Counted from the first letter of the stretch, positions 37,162 to 46,754 are shown. The stretch is DNA of 64,000 nucleotides from Hydrogenophaga intermedia (GCF_000723405.1 NZ_CCAE010000014.1:1-64000); one strand, 5' to 3'. Notes: a model not told the origin generated them from the letters alone. Program-made: numbers and translations.

Positions 37162-37863
37162 GTGAACAAGATCTACCCCAGCGCGGCCGCCGCGCTCCAG
37201 GGCGTGGTCGCCGATGGCCAGCTCATGGCCGTGGGCGGTTTCGGCCTGTGCGGCATCCCCGAAGCCCTCATCGACGCCCTGCGCGACAGCGGCGTCAAGA
37301 ACCTCACCGTCATCTCCAACAACGCGGGCGTGGACGGCTTCGGCCTGGGCAAGCTGCTCGACACGCGCCAGATCAAGAAGATGATCAGCAGCTACGTGGG
37401 CGAGAACAAGGAGTTCGAGCGCCAGTACCTGGCTGGTGAACTGGAGCTGGAGTTCACGCCCCAGGGCACGCTGGCCGAGAAGCTGCGCGCCGGTGGCGCG
37501 GGCATTCCGGCCTTCTTCACCAAGACCGGCGTGGGCACCCTGGTGGCCGAGGGCAAAGAGTTGCGCGAGTTCGATGGCGAGACCTACGTGATGGAGCGCT
37601 CGCTGGTGCCCGCCGTGTCGCTGGTGAAGGCGCACCGCGCCGACAAGAGCGGCAATCTGCAGTTCCGCTACACCGCGCGCAACTTCAACCCGGCCGTGGC
37701 CATGGCGGGCAAGGTCTGCATCGTGGAGGTGGAGGAGATCGTCGAGACCGGCGACATCCACCCCGACCAGATCCACCTGCCGGGCATCTACGTGCACCGC
37801 ATCGTGCACAACGCGAGCCCGGAGAAGCGCATCGAGAAACGAACCATCACCGAAAAGGCCTGA
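37162..37863 (+). CDS. scoA: 3-oxoacid CoA-transferase subunit A
   Basis: A 233-residue alpha subunit of succinyl-CoA:3-ketoacid CoA-transferase, which moves CoA from succinyl-CoA to acetoacetate or a related 3-oxoacid. [16 protein letters not shown] and the following [12 protein letters not shown] are classic for the subunit. The GTG at 37162 has GGAGG eight bases upstream and gives the usual N-terminus. scoB follows after 2 bp, forming one operon behind the palindromic operator. A pcaI (oxoadipate) role is an alternative, but the pair is closest to ScoAB type. Confidence 0.95.
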   Translation: MNKIYPSAAAALQGVVADGQLMAVGGFGLCGIPEALIDALRDSGVKNLTVISNNAGVDGFGLGKLLDTRQIKKMISSYVGENKEFERQYLAGELELEFTPQGTLAEKLRAGGAGIPAFFTKTGVGTLVAEGKELREFDGETYVMERSLVPAVSLVKAHRADKSGNLQFRYTARNFNPAVAMAGKVCIVEVEEIVETGDIHPDQIHLPGIYVHRIVHNASPEKRIEKRTITEKA

Positions 37864-37865
37864 CC

Positions 37866-38501
37866 ATGCCCTGGACCCAAGACCAGATGGCCGCGCGCGC
37901 GGCCCAAGAGCTCGAGGACGGCTTCTACGTCAACCTCGGCATCGGCATTCCCACCCTGGTGGCCAACCACACCGGCACCAAAGAGGTGTGGCTGCAAAGC
38001 GAGAACGGCATGCTGGGCATCGGCCCCTTCCCGACGGAGGATGAGGTCGACGCCGACCTCATCAACGCCGGCAAGCAGACGGTGACCACCATCAAGGGCT
38101 CGTCCATCTTCGGCAGCCACGACAGCTTCGCCATGATCCGCGGCGGCAAGATCAACCTGTCCATCCTGGGCGCCATGCAGGTGAGCGAGCAGGGCGACCT
38201 CGCCAACTGGATGATCCCCGGCAAGATGGTCAAGGGCATGGGCGGCGCCATGGACCTCGTGGCCGGTGTGCCGCGCGTCATCGTGCTGATGGAGCACGTG
38301 GCGAAGAAGAAGGACGGCACCGAAGACCTGAAGATCCTGCCCAAGTGCACGCTGCCCCTGACCGGCGTGGGCGTGGTGGACCGCGTGATCACCGACCTGG
38401 GTGTGATGGACGTGACCCCGCAGGGCTTGAAGCTCGTGGAACTGGCGCCCGGCGTCACGCGCGAGTTCATCCAGTCCAAGACCGGGGTGACCTTGGTCTG
38501 A
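37866..38501 (+). CDS. scoB: 3-oxoacid CoA-transferase subunit B
   Basis: A 211-residue beta subunit. The catalytic glutamate that forms the acyl-enzyme thioester lies in [17 protein letters not shown] and GGAMDLVAG follow the family pattern. It pairs with the preceding subunit A two bases upstream. A promoter for the next gene overlaps its 3' end. Confidence 0.96.
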   Translation: MPWTQDQMAARAAQELEDGFYVNLGIGIPTLVANHTGTKEVWLQSENGMLGIGPFPTEDEVDADLINAGKQTVTTIKGSSIFGSHDSFAMIRGGKINLSILGAMQVSEQGDLANWMIPGKMVKGMGGAMDLVAGVPRVIVLMEHVAKKKDGTEDLKILPKCTLPLTGVGVVDRVITDLGVMDVTPQGLKLVELAPGVTREFIQSKTGVTLV

Positions 38502-38520
38502 TACGGGTGGCGGGTATACT
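38493..38520 (+). promoter_or_regulatory. Probable sigma-70 promoter for the Mn exporter gene
   Basis: TTGGTC at 38493-38498 and TATACT at 38515-38520, 16 bp apart, overlap the end of scoB and lie just before the riboswitch. The fit to -35/-10 boxes is good for so GC-rich a genome. Confidence 0.55.
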
Positions 38521-38537
38521 GCCGCCCGCACCCGTCA

Positions 38538-38690
38538 TTGGGGAGTAGCCGCCCGGCGCGCCACGCGCCGGGGTTCGCGTCAACACACTTGGCCAGCCGG
38601 CCATGGCGCGAACAGCCTTCCAGCCTGGCAAGACCTTTGACCGCACCGCCTCCGCACGCGCCGGGGAGGCGCTGCGGTCTTTGGTTTTTT
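38538..38690 (+). promoter_or_regulatory. yybP-ykoY manganese riboswitch with intrinsic terminator
   Basis: The leader holds TTGGGGAGTAGCC, a variable hairpin (GGCGCGCCACGCGCC), GCGTCAACACACTTGGCC, and GCCTGGCAAGACCTTTGACC, the conserved blocks of the yybP-ykoY Mn2+ aptamer (about 38538-38640). The last segment overlaps a terminator stem, GACCGCACCGCCTC paired with GAGGCGCTGCGGTC (38639-38652 with 38666-38679, one mismatch), followed by TTTGGTTTTTT. Metal binding should free the downstream gene from termination. The gene controlled is a UPF0016/GDT1 exporter, a known partner of this riboswitch. Confidence 0.92.
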
Positions 38691-38712
38691 ACGCCGGCCG
38701 TTGGAGTTTTCC

Positions 38713-39294
38713 TTGGAAGCCTTCCTCCTGTCCACCGGCATCGTCGCGCTTGCCGAAATGGGCGACAAGACGCAATTGCTCTCGCTGGTGCTCGCCGCGC
38801 GGTTCAGGAAGCCCTGGCCCATCATCGCGGGCATTCTCGTCGCCACCTTGCTCAACCACGCGCTCGCGGGCGCGGCCGGCGCCTGGATCATGGCGGCCGT
38901 GGGCCCGGTGGTGATGCGCTGGGTGCTGGGCCTGTCTTTCATCGCCATGGCGGTGTGGATGCTGATCCCCGACAAGCTCGACGCCGACGAGGTGAAGGCC
39001 TCGCGCGGACTGGGCGTGTTCGTTGCCACCACCTGGGCCTTTTTCCTGGCCGAGATGGGCGACAAGACGCAGATCGCGACCATCGCGCTGGGTGCGCAGT
39101 ACGAGCCGCTGTTCGCGGTGGTGATTGGCACCACGCTGGGCATGATGATCGCGAACGCGCCGGTGGTGTTCTTCGGCGACGCGATCACGCGGCGCGTGCC
39201 GATCAAGGCGGTGCACGCGGTGGCCGCGCTGATCTTCGCGGCGCTGGGGGTGTTCGCGCTGTGGGGCGCGAACACGCTGCCGGGCGTTCAGTAG
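38713..39294 (+). CDS. UPF0016/GDT1 (TMEM165) family Mn2+ exporter
   Basis: A 193-residue inner-membrane protein with six hydrophobic segments and two copies of the family signature, EMGDKTQ (near residues 17 and 115), which line the cation path. It is likely to export Mn2+. The TTG at 38713 (MEAFLLSTGIVALAEMGDK) is favoured because GGAG lies six bases upstream; TTG at 38701 is the alternative. It is governed by the Mn riboswitch directly upstream. Its stop overlaps the convergent FG-GAP gene by 7 bp. Confidence 0.93.
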   Translation: MEAFLLSTGIVALAEMGDKTQLLSLVLAARFRKPWPIIAGILVATLLNHALAGAAGAWIMAAVGPVVMRWVLGLSFIAMAVWMLIPDKLDADEVKASRGLGVFVATTWAFFLAEMGDKTQIATIALGAQYEPLFAVVIGTTLGMMIANAPVVFFGDAITRRVPIKAVHAVAALIFAALGVFALWGANTLPGVQ

Positions 39295-41207
39295 AGGTAC
39301 ACCGCGCCGCTGCGCAGGCTGTTGTCGGCCTGGTTGCCGTTGATGCCGGTGGCGCTGCTCGCTTCGTTGGGCACGCCCACGGCCAGGGTCGGTGCGCTGT
39401 CCTGGCCGCCGAGCGCCAAGCCTCCCGTCAAAACGCTTCCGAGGCCCGTCCCATTGCCGCCGCCGAATTGGTCGCCCGCGTCAGCATTGGGGGCTTTCAC
39501 GTAGGCCTGCTGGGTCCATTGGTCGCCGCGGCGAACGAACAGGTAGAGGGCGCCACTGTTCACGGCGCTGTCGTCGGCCTGGTTGCCGTTGAGGCCCGTG
39601 GCGCTGCTGTCTTCCCAGATGGCGCTCACCGCCAGGGTATTGCCTTCGGGCGAGAGGGCGATCTTGTAGCCGAAGCGATCGAGCGCCTGGGTGTTGGAGG
39701 CCTTCACATACGCTTGCAGTGCCCAGCCGCCGCCGCTGCGCGTGAACACATACACCGCTCCGCTGACGCCCGCCGCATTGTTTGACTGGTCGCCGTCGAT
39801 GCCTGTGGCATTGCTGTCTTCAAAAGGGGCCGACGCCACCAGGGTATTGCCATCGGCGGAGAGGGCGACGGACGCGCCAAAAGCATCGCCCGTTTCGGTG
39901 TTGGAGCCCTTCAGATAGGCCTGCTGACTCCAGTTGCCGTTGCTGCGCGTGAAGACATAGGTGGCACCGCTGTCCGTGGCACTGTTGTTTGACTGGTCGC
40001 CGTTGATACCCGTGGCGTTGCTGTCTTCCTGATGGGCGCCCACCGCAAGGGTGCCGCCATCGGCCGACAGCGCGAGGCTTGAGCCAAAGCGGTCGCCCGC
40101 GGAGGCATTGGAGGCTTTCAGATAACCCTGTTGCGCCCAGACGTTGCCAAAGAGCGCGAAGACATAGACGGCACCGCTGTCCACGGCGCTGTTGTCGGCC
40201 TGGTCGCCGTTGATGCCTGTGGCGCTGCTGTCTTCCGCGTTGGCGCCCACGGCAAGGGTGGTGCCATCGGCCGACAGCGCGAGGCTTCTGCCAAAGCCAT
40301 CATTCGCTCCCGTGTTGGACGCCTTCACGTACGCCTCTTGGGTCCAGGCGCTGGCGCCGCGCCGGAACACGTACACAGCCCCGCTGCCGGGGGCGCCGTC
40401 GTTGCCGGGGTCTCCGGTGGTGCCTGTTCCGTTGCCGCTTTCTCCGATAGCGGACACGGCGAGCACATGGCCGTCGCCGGACAGGGCGACCTCCTTGCCG
40501 AATTGGTCGCCCGCGCCGGTGTTGGAAGCCTTGACATAGGCCTGTTGCAGCCAGATGTCGCCGCTGCGCGCGAACACATAGACCGCTCCGCTGGCGTTGG
40601 CGAGTTCGTTGCCCGAGTCGCCTCCTGTGCCCACACCCGTGGCGTCGCTGTCCTCCGCGGGCATTCCCACCGCCATCGTCAGGCCGTCGGCCGACAGCGC
40701 CACGCTGCTGCCGAAGTCGCCGTCCAGCTCCTGGGCGGACGCCTTCACGTAGCCGATGGCTGCCGTGAGCTGGCTGGGGACGCTGACGGCAGCGGAGTCG
40801 GCGCAGCCTGCGGCGTTGCAGGCCTGCAGCACGTAGCGCGCGTTCACGCGCGCCGGCAGGAAGATCACGTGGTCGTAGGTGCTGGCGGCGGCGGGCAGGT
40901 CGTCGTCTGTCGCGGGCTTGAAGCCGGATGCGCCATCCGGGTCTTCGAGCAGCACGTAGTGTGTCGCGCCGCTCACCGATGCCCAACTGAAATGAAGGAC
41001 CTTGGTGCTCTGCGGCATCAGGGTTAGCGTGGGGGCCGATGGCGTGGCAGCACCGCCACCGCCACTACCGCCGCCGCTGCTGCCGCCGCTGCCGTCACCG
41101 AGACCCCCACCGTCGAGAACGCCATTACCGCCCCCGCCGCAGGCGGCGAGAACGCAGGCGGTCATGCCGATTACCGCGAGAGCTGAACATTTCCTGAAGA
41201 AGTTCAT
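39288..41207 (-). CDS. FG-GAP/integrin-alpha-like repeat lipoprotein, paralogue B
   Basis: A 639-residue lipoprotein: LAAC places the lipid on C23, followed by a Gly/Ser tether to about residue 50. A fibronectin-III-like domain (~55-145; FSWASVSGATHYVLLEDPDG, NARYVLQACNAAGCADS) precedes seven ~65-residue repeats, each beginning Y(V/L)KAxN...DxFG and ending GAVYVF. Seven repeats should close one seven-bladed propeller. Most repeats carry an Asp/Asn-rich insert (DSSATGINGDQADNSA). Function unknown; binding or adhesion at the cell surface is guesswork. It is the second gene of a tandem pair, 60 bp after its paralogue. Confidence 0.85.
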   Translation of the reverse strand: MNFFRKCSALAVIGMTACVLAACGGGGNGVLDGGGLGDGSGGSSGGGSGGGGAATPSAPTLTLMPQSTKVLHFSWASVSGATHYVLLEDPDGASGFKPATDDDLPAAASTYDHVIFLPARVNARYVLQACNAAGCADSAAVSVPSQLTAAIGYVKASAQELDGDFGSSVALSADGLTMAVGMPAEDSDATGVGTGGDSGNELANASGAVYVFARSGDIWLQQAYVKASNTGAGDQFGKEVALSGDGHVLAVSAIGESGNGTGTTGDPGNDGAPGSGAVYVFRRGASAWTQEAYVKASNTGANDGFGRSLALSADGTTLAVGANAEDSSATGINGDQADNSAVDSGAVYVFALFGNVWAQQGYLKASNASAGDRFGSSLALSADGGTLAVGAHQEDSNATGINGDQSNNSATDSGATYVFTRSNGNWSQQAYLKGSNTETGDAFGASVALSADGNTLVASAPFEDSNATGIDGDQSNNAAGVSGAVYVFTRSGGGWALQAYVKASNTQALDRFGYKIALSPEGNTLAVSAIWEDSSATGLNGNQADDSAVNSGALYLFVRRGDQWTQQAYVKAPNADAGDQFGGGNGTGLGSVLTGGLALGGQDSAPTLAVGVPNEASSATGINGNQADNSLRSGAVYLY

Positions 41208-41267
41208 GTCAACGATCCTGTTGAGAGAAAAGGAGAAGGCACCTGCCGGGTGCGTGCGCGCCGTCGG

Positions 41268-43106
41268 TCAGTAGAGGTACACCGCGCCACTGCGCAGGCT
41301 GTTGTCGGTCTGATCGCCATTGATGCCGGTGGCCTGGCTTTCTTCACCCCCGGCGCCCACCGCCAAGGTCAGCGCCTGGCCCGCATCGCCACCCAGCGCC
41401 ACGCTGGCGCCGAACTGGTCATTGGCCCCTGGGTTGGGCGCCTTCACGTAGGCCTGCTGCGACCACGTGCCCCCACGGCGAACGAACACATATGCGGCGC
41501 CGCTGGCCGAGGCGCTGTTGTCGCTCTGGTTGCCGTTGAGGCCCGGGGCAAGGCTGCTCTCGGTGGAGGTGCCCACGGCGAGCGCGTTGCCATCGAACGA
41601 GAGGGCAAGGCCCGTACCGAAGCGATCGCCGGCCTCGGCGTTGGACGATTTGAGGTAGGCCTGATGCGCCCAGCCGGCGCCTGTGTTCGTGAGGACATAG
41701 ACGGCGCCGCTGTCCAGGGCGGCGTTGTTGAAGCCATCGCCATTGACGCCCTGGGCGAAGGCGTCTTCGCCATCGGCCCCGATGGCCAGTGTGGTGCCGT
41801 CGCCCGACAAGGCGATGCGGGTGCCGAAGGCGTCATGGGCCTCGCCGTTGGGTGCCTTGAGGTAGGCCTCCTCGGTCCAGATGGCGCCACTGCGCCTGAA
41901 CACGTAGACCGCGCCCGCAGCGGGGGCGGCATTGTCGGCGGGGTTGCTGGGGCTGACGTTGCCGGCGAAACCACTTTCGCCGACGGCGCTCGCCGCCAGC
42001 AACTTGCCGTCGGCCGACAAGGCGACATCGGCGCCGAAGTGGTCGCCAGCGTCGGCGTTGGATGACTTGATGTATGCCTGTTGCATCCAGGCAATGCCGT
42101 TGTGCATGAACACGTACACGGCACCACTTTCTGCCGCGCCGTTGCTGGCCTCGTCGCCACCCAGGCCGCGGCCGGCGCCGTCTTCGAAGGGGGCGCCAAC
42201 GGCCAGGGTTTTGCCGTCGGCCGCCAGGGCCAGGCTGCCGCCGAACTGGTCACCCGCCTCGGTGTTGAGCGCTTTCACATACGCCTCCTGGTTCCAGGCA
42301 GCGCCATGGCGCCTGAACAGGTAGACCGCCCCGCTTTGCGCGGCGCCGTCGTTGCTTTGGCCCTGGGAGTTGACGCCTGTGGTGCCACTGTCTTCATTGC
42401 GGGCGCCCACGGCCAGCACATTGCCGTCGGCCGACAGGTCCACTTGCTCGCCGAAATGGTCGTGCGCACCGGTGTTGGAGGCTTTCACATAGGCCTGTTG
42501 CGACCAGCCGTCGCTGGTGCGCGCGAACAAGTACACCGCTCCGCTGTTCTCGGCACCGTTGTTGGCCGCATCGCCACCTGTGCCGATGCCCCTGGCGTTG
42601 CTGTCATCGAGCGGCATGCCCACCGCCATCGTGCGGCCATCGCCCGAGAGCGCCACGCTGACGCCGAAGCCGCCGTCCAGTTCCTGGGCGGATGCCTTCA
42701 CATAACCGACGGCCCCTGCGAGCGTGCCCGAGACGCTGACGGCAGCGGAGTCGGCGCACGCGCCGACGTTGCAGGCCTGAAGAACGTAGCGCGCGTTCAC
42801 GCGCGCGGGAAGGAACACCTCGTGGTCATAGGCGCTCGCCTCGGCGGGCAGCCTGGCCACGGGCGTGTAGTCGGAGCTGCCATCGGCGTCTTCGAGCAGC
42901 ACGTAACCTGTGGCGACGCTAGTGGGCGCCCAGCTGAAGTGGAAGGTCTTGGTGCCCTGAAGCACCAGGCTCAGTGTGGCGGCCGAAGGGGCTGGCGGGG
43001 AAGAAGAGGCCGAGGTGGTGCCTCCCCCGCCACCTCCACAGGCGAAGAGAAGGCCGGCGAGCGTTCCCATCAGCGCGACAGCCAGGCGCCGCTTGAACGT
43101 ATCCAT
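41268..43106 (-). CDS. FG-GAP/integrin-alpha-like repeat lipoprotein, paralogue A
   Basis: A 612-residue lipoprotein with the same plan as its downstream neighbour: lipid Cys C23 (LLFAC), Gly/Ser tether, fibronectin-III-like domain (FSWAPTSVATGYVLLEDADG) and seven repeats of the YVKASNTGAHDHFG...GAVYLF kind. The last residues (DQTDNSLRSGAVYLY) are nearly the same as those of paralogue B, so they arose by tandem duplication. The ATG at 43106 gives a proper lipoprotein signal; a longer frame upstream does not. The ~297 bp upstream (43107-43403) hold no gene and should contain the promoter. Confidence 0.85.
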   Translation of the reverse strand: MDTFKRRLAVALMGTLAGLLFACGGGGGGTTSASSSPPAPSAATLSLVLQGTKTFHFSWAPTSVATGYVLLEDADGSSDYTPVARLPAEASAYDHEVFLPARVNARYVLQACNVGACADSAAVSVSGTLAGAVGYVKASAQELDGGFGVSVALSGDGRTMAVGMPLDDSNARGIGTGGDAANNGAENSGAVYLFARTSDGWSQQAYVKASNTGAHDHFGEQVDLSADGNVLAVGARNEDSGTTGVNSQGQSNDGAAQSGAVYLFRRHGAAWNQEAYVKALNTEAGDQFGGSLALAADGKTLAVGAPFEDGAGRGLGGDEASNGAAESGAVYVFMHNGIAWMQQAYIKSSNADAGDHFGADVALSADGKLLAASAVGESGFAGNVSPSNPADNAAPAAGAVYVFRRSGAIWTEEAYLKAPNGEAHDAFGTRIALSGDGTTLAIGADGEDAFAQGVNGDGFNNAALDSGAVYVLTNTGAGWAHQAYLKSSNAEAGDRFGTGLALSFDGNALAVGTSTESSLAPGLNGNQSDNSASASGAAYVFVRRGGTWSQQAYVKAPNPGANDQFGASVALGGDAGQALTLAVGAGGEESQATGINGDQTDNSLRSGAVYLY

Positions 43107-43403
43107 GTCGAGGGTCCCTTGAGAAACGAGTAGCACAGGCCATTGCATGCGAAGCGGTGGACACACGCCATTCGCCGGACAGCCTATGACTGGCATGCAC
43201 GGGCCCAGCCATTTGGCCGTAGGGCTCCCCCTTGATGGTCATTGGGGTATCGGGGGTCCAAGGTGTGCTATGTGCCTTCTCGACACGGCCATGGTGCCGA
43301 TCGCGGCTTGATCCGCGTCAGGGCTACGCGCTGCTGGTACCGGTCATCCCGTGGGCATACCGATGGCCGTCTGGCTCATGCTTCGTCGGCTGCCTGATGG
43401 CGT

Positions 43404-44306
43404 TCAGTCGTCGAAGGCGCGCGGGCCCAGCCGCTCGACCACGTGGGCGATGAAGCAGGAGATGCGCGAGGCCAGGGCCGTGTTGCGGTAGTACACGGCG
43501 TTGACCGGCTGGCGCACGTCCAGCGTCTGGCGCGCAAACAATTGCACCAGCCGGCCGGCCTGGCGGTCCTCGCGCGTCATGAAGTCGGACAGGCAGACGA
43601 TGCCGGCGTCGGCGAGCGCGAGGTGGCGCAGGGTCTCGCCGCTGGACGAGGCGATGGTGGGGCGGATGTGCAGGGTGTTGCCGTCCCCGTCGCGCAGCGG
43701 CCAGTCGTTGAGCGACTCGGGTTGGGTGAAGCCCAGCAGTGAGTGCCGCGCGAGTTGCGCCACCTTGGTCGGCGTGCCCTGCCGCTGCAGGTAGCCCGGG
43801 CTGGCCAGCACGCGCAGCCGGCTGGTGCCCAGGGGCCGCGCGCGCAGCGTGGAATCCTTCAGCGCGCCAATGCGAAAGGCCAGGTCGGTGCGTTTCTCGA
43901 TCAGGTCGATGAAGCCCTCGTTGCTGTGCAGCTCCAGCGTCACCTGCGGGTGGCGCTGCCGGAAGTCGTCCACCAGGGGCGCGATGACGTGCAGCATGAA
44001 GGGCGTGGAGGCGTCCACGCGCAGGCGGCCCGAGGGCTGTTCCAGGCGTGCAGCCATCTGCTCCTCGGCCTCGTCCACGGAGGCGAGGATGGCGCGCGCG
44101 TGCTGCAGGAAGGCCTCGCCTTCTTCGGTGAGCTCCAGGCGTCGCGTGGTCCGCCGCAGCAAGGTGGCGGCCAGCTTGCGCTCCAGGCGGCCGAGCGCGC
44201 GGCTCACGCCCGAGACGGTCTGGCCCAGTTGATCGGCAGCGGCGGTGATCGAGCCCGTGTCCACCACGCGGGTGAAGGCCTGCATCTCGTCGAGGGTGGT
44301 TTTCAT
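43404..44306 (-). CDS. LysR-family transcriptional regulator
   Basis: A 300-residue LysR regulator. The N-terminal winged helix (MQAFTRVVDTGSITAAADQLGQTVSGVSRALGRLE) and the periplasmic-binding-like effector domain (GRLRVDASTPFMLHVIAPLV...) are typical. The ATG at 44306 is the natural start. It is divergent from an MFS transporter and dkgB; in E. coli dkgB likewise sits beside a LysR gene. A TTGAT-N5-ATCAA site lies 3 bp before its start codon. Confidence 0.93.
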   Translation of the reverse strand: MKTTLDEMQAFTRVVDTGSITAAADQLGQTVSGVSRALGRLERKLAATLLRRTTRRLELTEEGEAFLQHARAILASVDEAEEQMAARLEQPSGRLRVDASTPFMLHVIAPLVDDFRQRHPQVTLELHSNEGFIDLIEKRTDLAFRIGALKDSTLRARPLGTSRLRVLASPGYLQRQGTPTKVAQLARHSLLGFTQPESLNDWPLRDGDGNTLHIRPTIASSSGETLRHLALADAGIVCLSDFMTREDRQAGRLVQLFARQTLDVRQPVNAVYYRNTALASRISCFIAHVVERLGPRAFDD

Positions 44307-44308
44307 TG

Positions 44309-44323
44309 TTGATTCCAGATCAA
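44309..44323. promoter_or_regulatory. Candidate LysR box TTGAT-N5-ATCAA
   Basis: A perfect inverted repeat with 5-bp arms that contains the T-N11-A core of LysR sites. It lies 3 bp from the LysR start codon and 86 bp before the MFS start, a fitting place for autorepression and control of the divergent genes. Confidence 0.5.
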
Positions 44324-44408
44324 GATTCTTTGGCTTATAGACGGCTTTATGTGCAAACGCAAAGAGGAGAGACTGCGCGCCATTCCTCACCCACTCGCGG
44401 AGCCTTCC

Positions 44409-45593
44409 ATGCCCCTTGCCTTGCTGGCGCTGACCATCAGCGCCTTCGCCATCGGAACCACCGAATTCGTCATCGTCGGCCTGATACCGACCATCGCCGC
44501 CGACCTCGGCGTGAGCGTGCCATCGGCCGGCCTGCTGGTTAGCCTCTACGCCCTGGGCGTGGCGGTGGGCGCGCCGGTGCTCACCGCGCTCACCGGCCGC
44601 GTGCCGCGCAAGGCTTTGCTGGTGGGCCTGATGGCGCTGTTCACCCTGGGCAACCTGATGGCCTGGCAAGCGCCGGGCTACGGGACACTGGTGCTGGCGC
44701 GGGTGCTCACGGGGCTCACGCACGGGGTGTTCTTCTCGGTGGCGTCAATCATCGCCACCAACCTGGTGCCGCGCGAGAAGGCGGCCAGCGCCATCGCCAC
44801 CATGTTCAGCGGCCTCACGGTGGCCTTCGTCACCGGCGTGCCGCTGGGCACCTTCATCGGCCAGCGCTTCGGCTGGAACGCCACCTTCCTCGTGGTCTCG
44901 TTGTTCGGCCTGGTGGCGCTGATCGGTTCGCTGGCCTTCGTGCCGCGCGGCATCGAGCAGGCGCCGCCCGCGCCGCTGCGGCGCCAGGCCCGCGTGCTGC
45001 TGCAGCCGCGCCTGCTGCTGGTCTACGCCATGACGGCCGTGGGCTACGGCGGTTCGATGATCGCCTTCACCTTCCTCGCACCCATCCTGCAGGACATCGC
45101 GGGCTTCAGCCCGTCCATGGTGGGCGCGCTGCTGCTGCTCTACGGCGCGTCGGTGGCCGTCGGCAACGTGTGGGGCGGCCGCCTGGCCGACCGCGCAGGG
45201 CCGGTGAGCGCGCTCAAGACCATCTTCCTGCTGCTGGCCACCGTGCTGCTGGTGCTCAACTTCACGGCGCCTCACCCCTGGCTGGTGGTGTTGACGGTGC
45301 TGGCCTGGGGCGCTGTGGCCTTTGGCAACGTGCCGGGGCTTCAGGTGTACGTTGTGCAGCAGGCCCGGCGTTTCGCGCCCGAGGCGGTGGACGTCGCCTC
45401 CGGCTTCAACATCGCGGCCTTCAACCTGGGCATCGCCGGCGGTGCCTGGGCCGGCGGCCAGGTGATCGCGCACCTGGGGCTGGGGCACACGCCCTGGGTC
45501 GCGGCGGTCGTGACCTTCGCGGGCTATGGCCTGACGGTGCTGAGTGGCCGGCTGGACCGCCGTTTGCCCCAGGCGCAAGCGGCCTGCGCATGA
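44409..45593 (+). CDS. MFS transporter (DHA1/AraJ-PbuE type)
   Basis: A 394-residue inner-membrane protein with twelve hydrophobic segments. The start [33 protein letters not shown] is characteristic of the AraJ/PbuE/YdhP efflux group, and the loop motif [11 protein letters not shown] follows helix 2. The ATG at 44409 has GGAG seven bases upstream and removes an unconserved 20-residue leader. It is divergent from LysR and 26 bp before dkgB. Efflux of a sugar, purine or drug is possible; the substrate is unknown. Confidence 0.9.
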   Translation: MPLALLALTISAFAIGTTEFVIVGLIPTIAADLGVSVPSAGLLVSLYALGVAVGAPVLTALTGRVPRKALLVGLMALFTLGNLMAWQAPGYGTLVLARVLTGLTHGVFFSVASIIATNLVPREKAASAIATMFSGLTVAFVTGVPLGTFIGQRFGWNATFLVVSLFGLVALIGSLAFVPRGIEQAPPAPLRRQARVLLQPRLLLVYAMTAVGYGGSMIAFTFLAPILQDIAGFSPSMVGALLLLYGASVAVGNVWGGRLADRAGPVSALKTIFLLLATVLLVLNFTAPHPWLVVLTVLAWGAVAFGNVPGLQVYVVQQARRFAPEAVDVASGFNIAAFNLGIAGGAWAGGQVIAHLGLGHTPWVAAVVTFAGYGLTVLSGRLDRRLPQAQAACA

Positions 45594-45619
45594 ATCTTTC
45601 TTTTCACAAGGACACCGCC

Positions 45620-46423
45620 ATGAACATCCCCGCCTTCGGCCTTGGCACCTTCCGTCTCAAGGGCCAGACCGTCATCGATTCCGTGCGGACCGCGCTCGAA
45701 CTCGGCTACCGCGCCATCGACACCGCGCAGATCCACGGCAACGAGGCCGAGGTCGGCCAGGCCATCGCCGACAGCGGCGTGCCGCGCGAGCAGGTCTTCA
45801 TCACCACCAAAGTCTGGGTGGACCACGCCGCGAAGGACAAGCTCGTGCCCAGCCTGCGTGAGAGCCTGCGCAAGCTGCGCACCGATCAGGTGGATTTGAC
45901 GCTGATCCACTGGCCGGCGCCGGGCAGTGGCGTGCCGCTGGAGGAGACGCTCGCGGCGCTGGCGGATGCAAAGGCGCAAGGCCTCACGCGCCAGATCGGC
46001 GTCTCCAACTTCAACATTGCGCTGACACAGCTGTCGATCGAGGTGCTCGGTGCGGATGCCATCGCCACCAACCAGATCGAGCTGAGCCCCTACCTGCAGA
46101 ACCGCGCGCTGGCCACCTTCCTGCATTCGCAGGGCATCACGCCCACCTCGTACATGACCCTGGCCTACGGCAAGGTCCTCAAGGACCCGGTGCTCACGGC
46201 CATCGCCGCGAAGCACGGCGCCACGCCCGCCCAGGTGGCGCTGGCCTGGGCGCTGCGGCTGGGCTACGCGGTGATTCCCTCGTCCACGAAGCGCGAACAC
46301 CTGGCCAGCAACCTGCTGGCGCAGCAACTGCGGCTGGACGACGATGACATGGCGCGCATTGTGGCGCTGGAGCGCAATGGGCGCGAGGTGGACCCGGAGG
46401 GCCTGGCGCCCGCGTGGGACTGA
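45620..46423 (+). CDS. dkgB: Aldo/keto reductase, DkgB-like, with catalytic Tyr replaced
   Basis: A 267-residue AKR very close to E. coli DkgB (2,5-diketo-D-gluconate/methylglyoxal reductase): [49 protein letters not shown] and [10 protein letters not shown] are shared. Of the AKR tetrad, D34, K64 and H97 are kept, but the catalytic Tyr39 (DTAQIYDNE in E. coli) is His (DTAQIHGNE, codon CAC). Reductase activity may be lost or changed. AAGGA before the ATG at 45620 fixes the start. It follows the MFS gene by 26 bp in the same operon. Confidence 0.88.
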   Translation: MNIPAFGLGTFRLKGQTVIDSVRTALELGYRAIDTAQIHGNEAEVGQAIADSGVPREQVFITTKVWVDHAAKDKLVPSLRESLRKLRTDQVDLTLIHWPAPGSGVPLEETLAALADAKAQGLTRQIGVSNFNIALTQLSIEVLGADAIATNQIELSPYLQNRALATFLHSQGITPTSYMTLAYGKVLKDPVLTAIAAKHGATPAQVALAWALRLGYAVIPSSTKREHLASNLLAQQLRLDDDDMARIVALERNGREVDPEGLAPAWD

Positions 46424-46454
46424 GCGGCGCGGCCGAACCCTGGCCTGTGGAGCC

Positions 46455-46754
46455 TCAGCCGCAGGCGGCGCGAACGATCTTGCCCGTCTTGGTGTCGGTC
46501 TCGATCGTGACCCGTTCCTGGCGGTAGTCCATGGTGACGGCCTGGCCGGGCTGGATCTGCCGCACGAGGGTGGCGCCTGTGAGCCGCCGGGCTTCGGCGT
46601 CGCTGACGGCGGCCTTGCCGACGAGCGCCTGGGCGGCGTCGGGGCGGCAGGCGCCGGCTGGGCCAGCTGATGTGGGAGGTGTCGGGCTTTGGCAGGCCGC
46701 GAGGCCCAGGGTCGCCAGCACGGCGGCGCCGATGGCGAGAGACTTCATCTTCAT
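46455..46754 (-). CDS. I78-family peptidase-inhibitor lipoprotein
   Basis: A 99-residue lipoprotein (LAAC, lipid on C21) whose mature part ends IQPGQAVTMDYRQERVTIETD and VRAACG, the pattern of the I78 proteinase-inhibitor family. A Cys pair (ACRPDAAQALVGK and AACG) may form a disulfide. It would guard the periplasm from serine proteases; the target is unknown. GGAGGA lies before the ATG. Convergent with dkgB. Confidence 0.82.
   Translation of the reverse strand: MKMKSLAIGAAVLATLGLAACQSPTPPTSAGPAGACRPDAAQALVGKAAVSDAEARRLTGATLVRQIQPGQAVTMDYRQERVTIETDTKTGKIVRAACG

Noticed and set aside
39288..43106. Repeated DNA as a mobile or integron-type array
   Set aside because: The periodic similarity comes from protein repeats in two paralogous genes; no attC-like sites or transposase are present.
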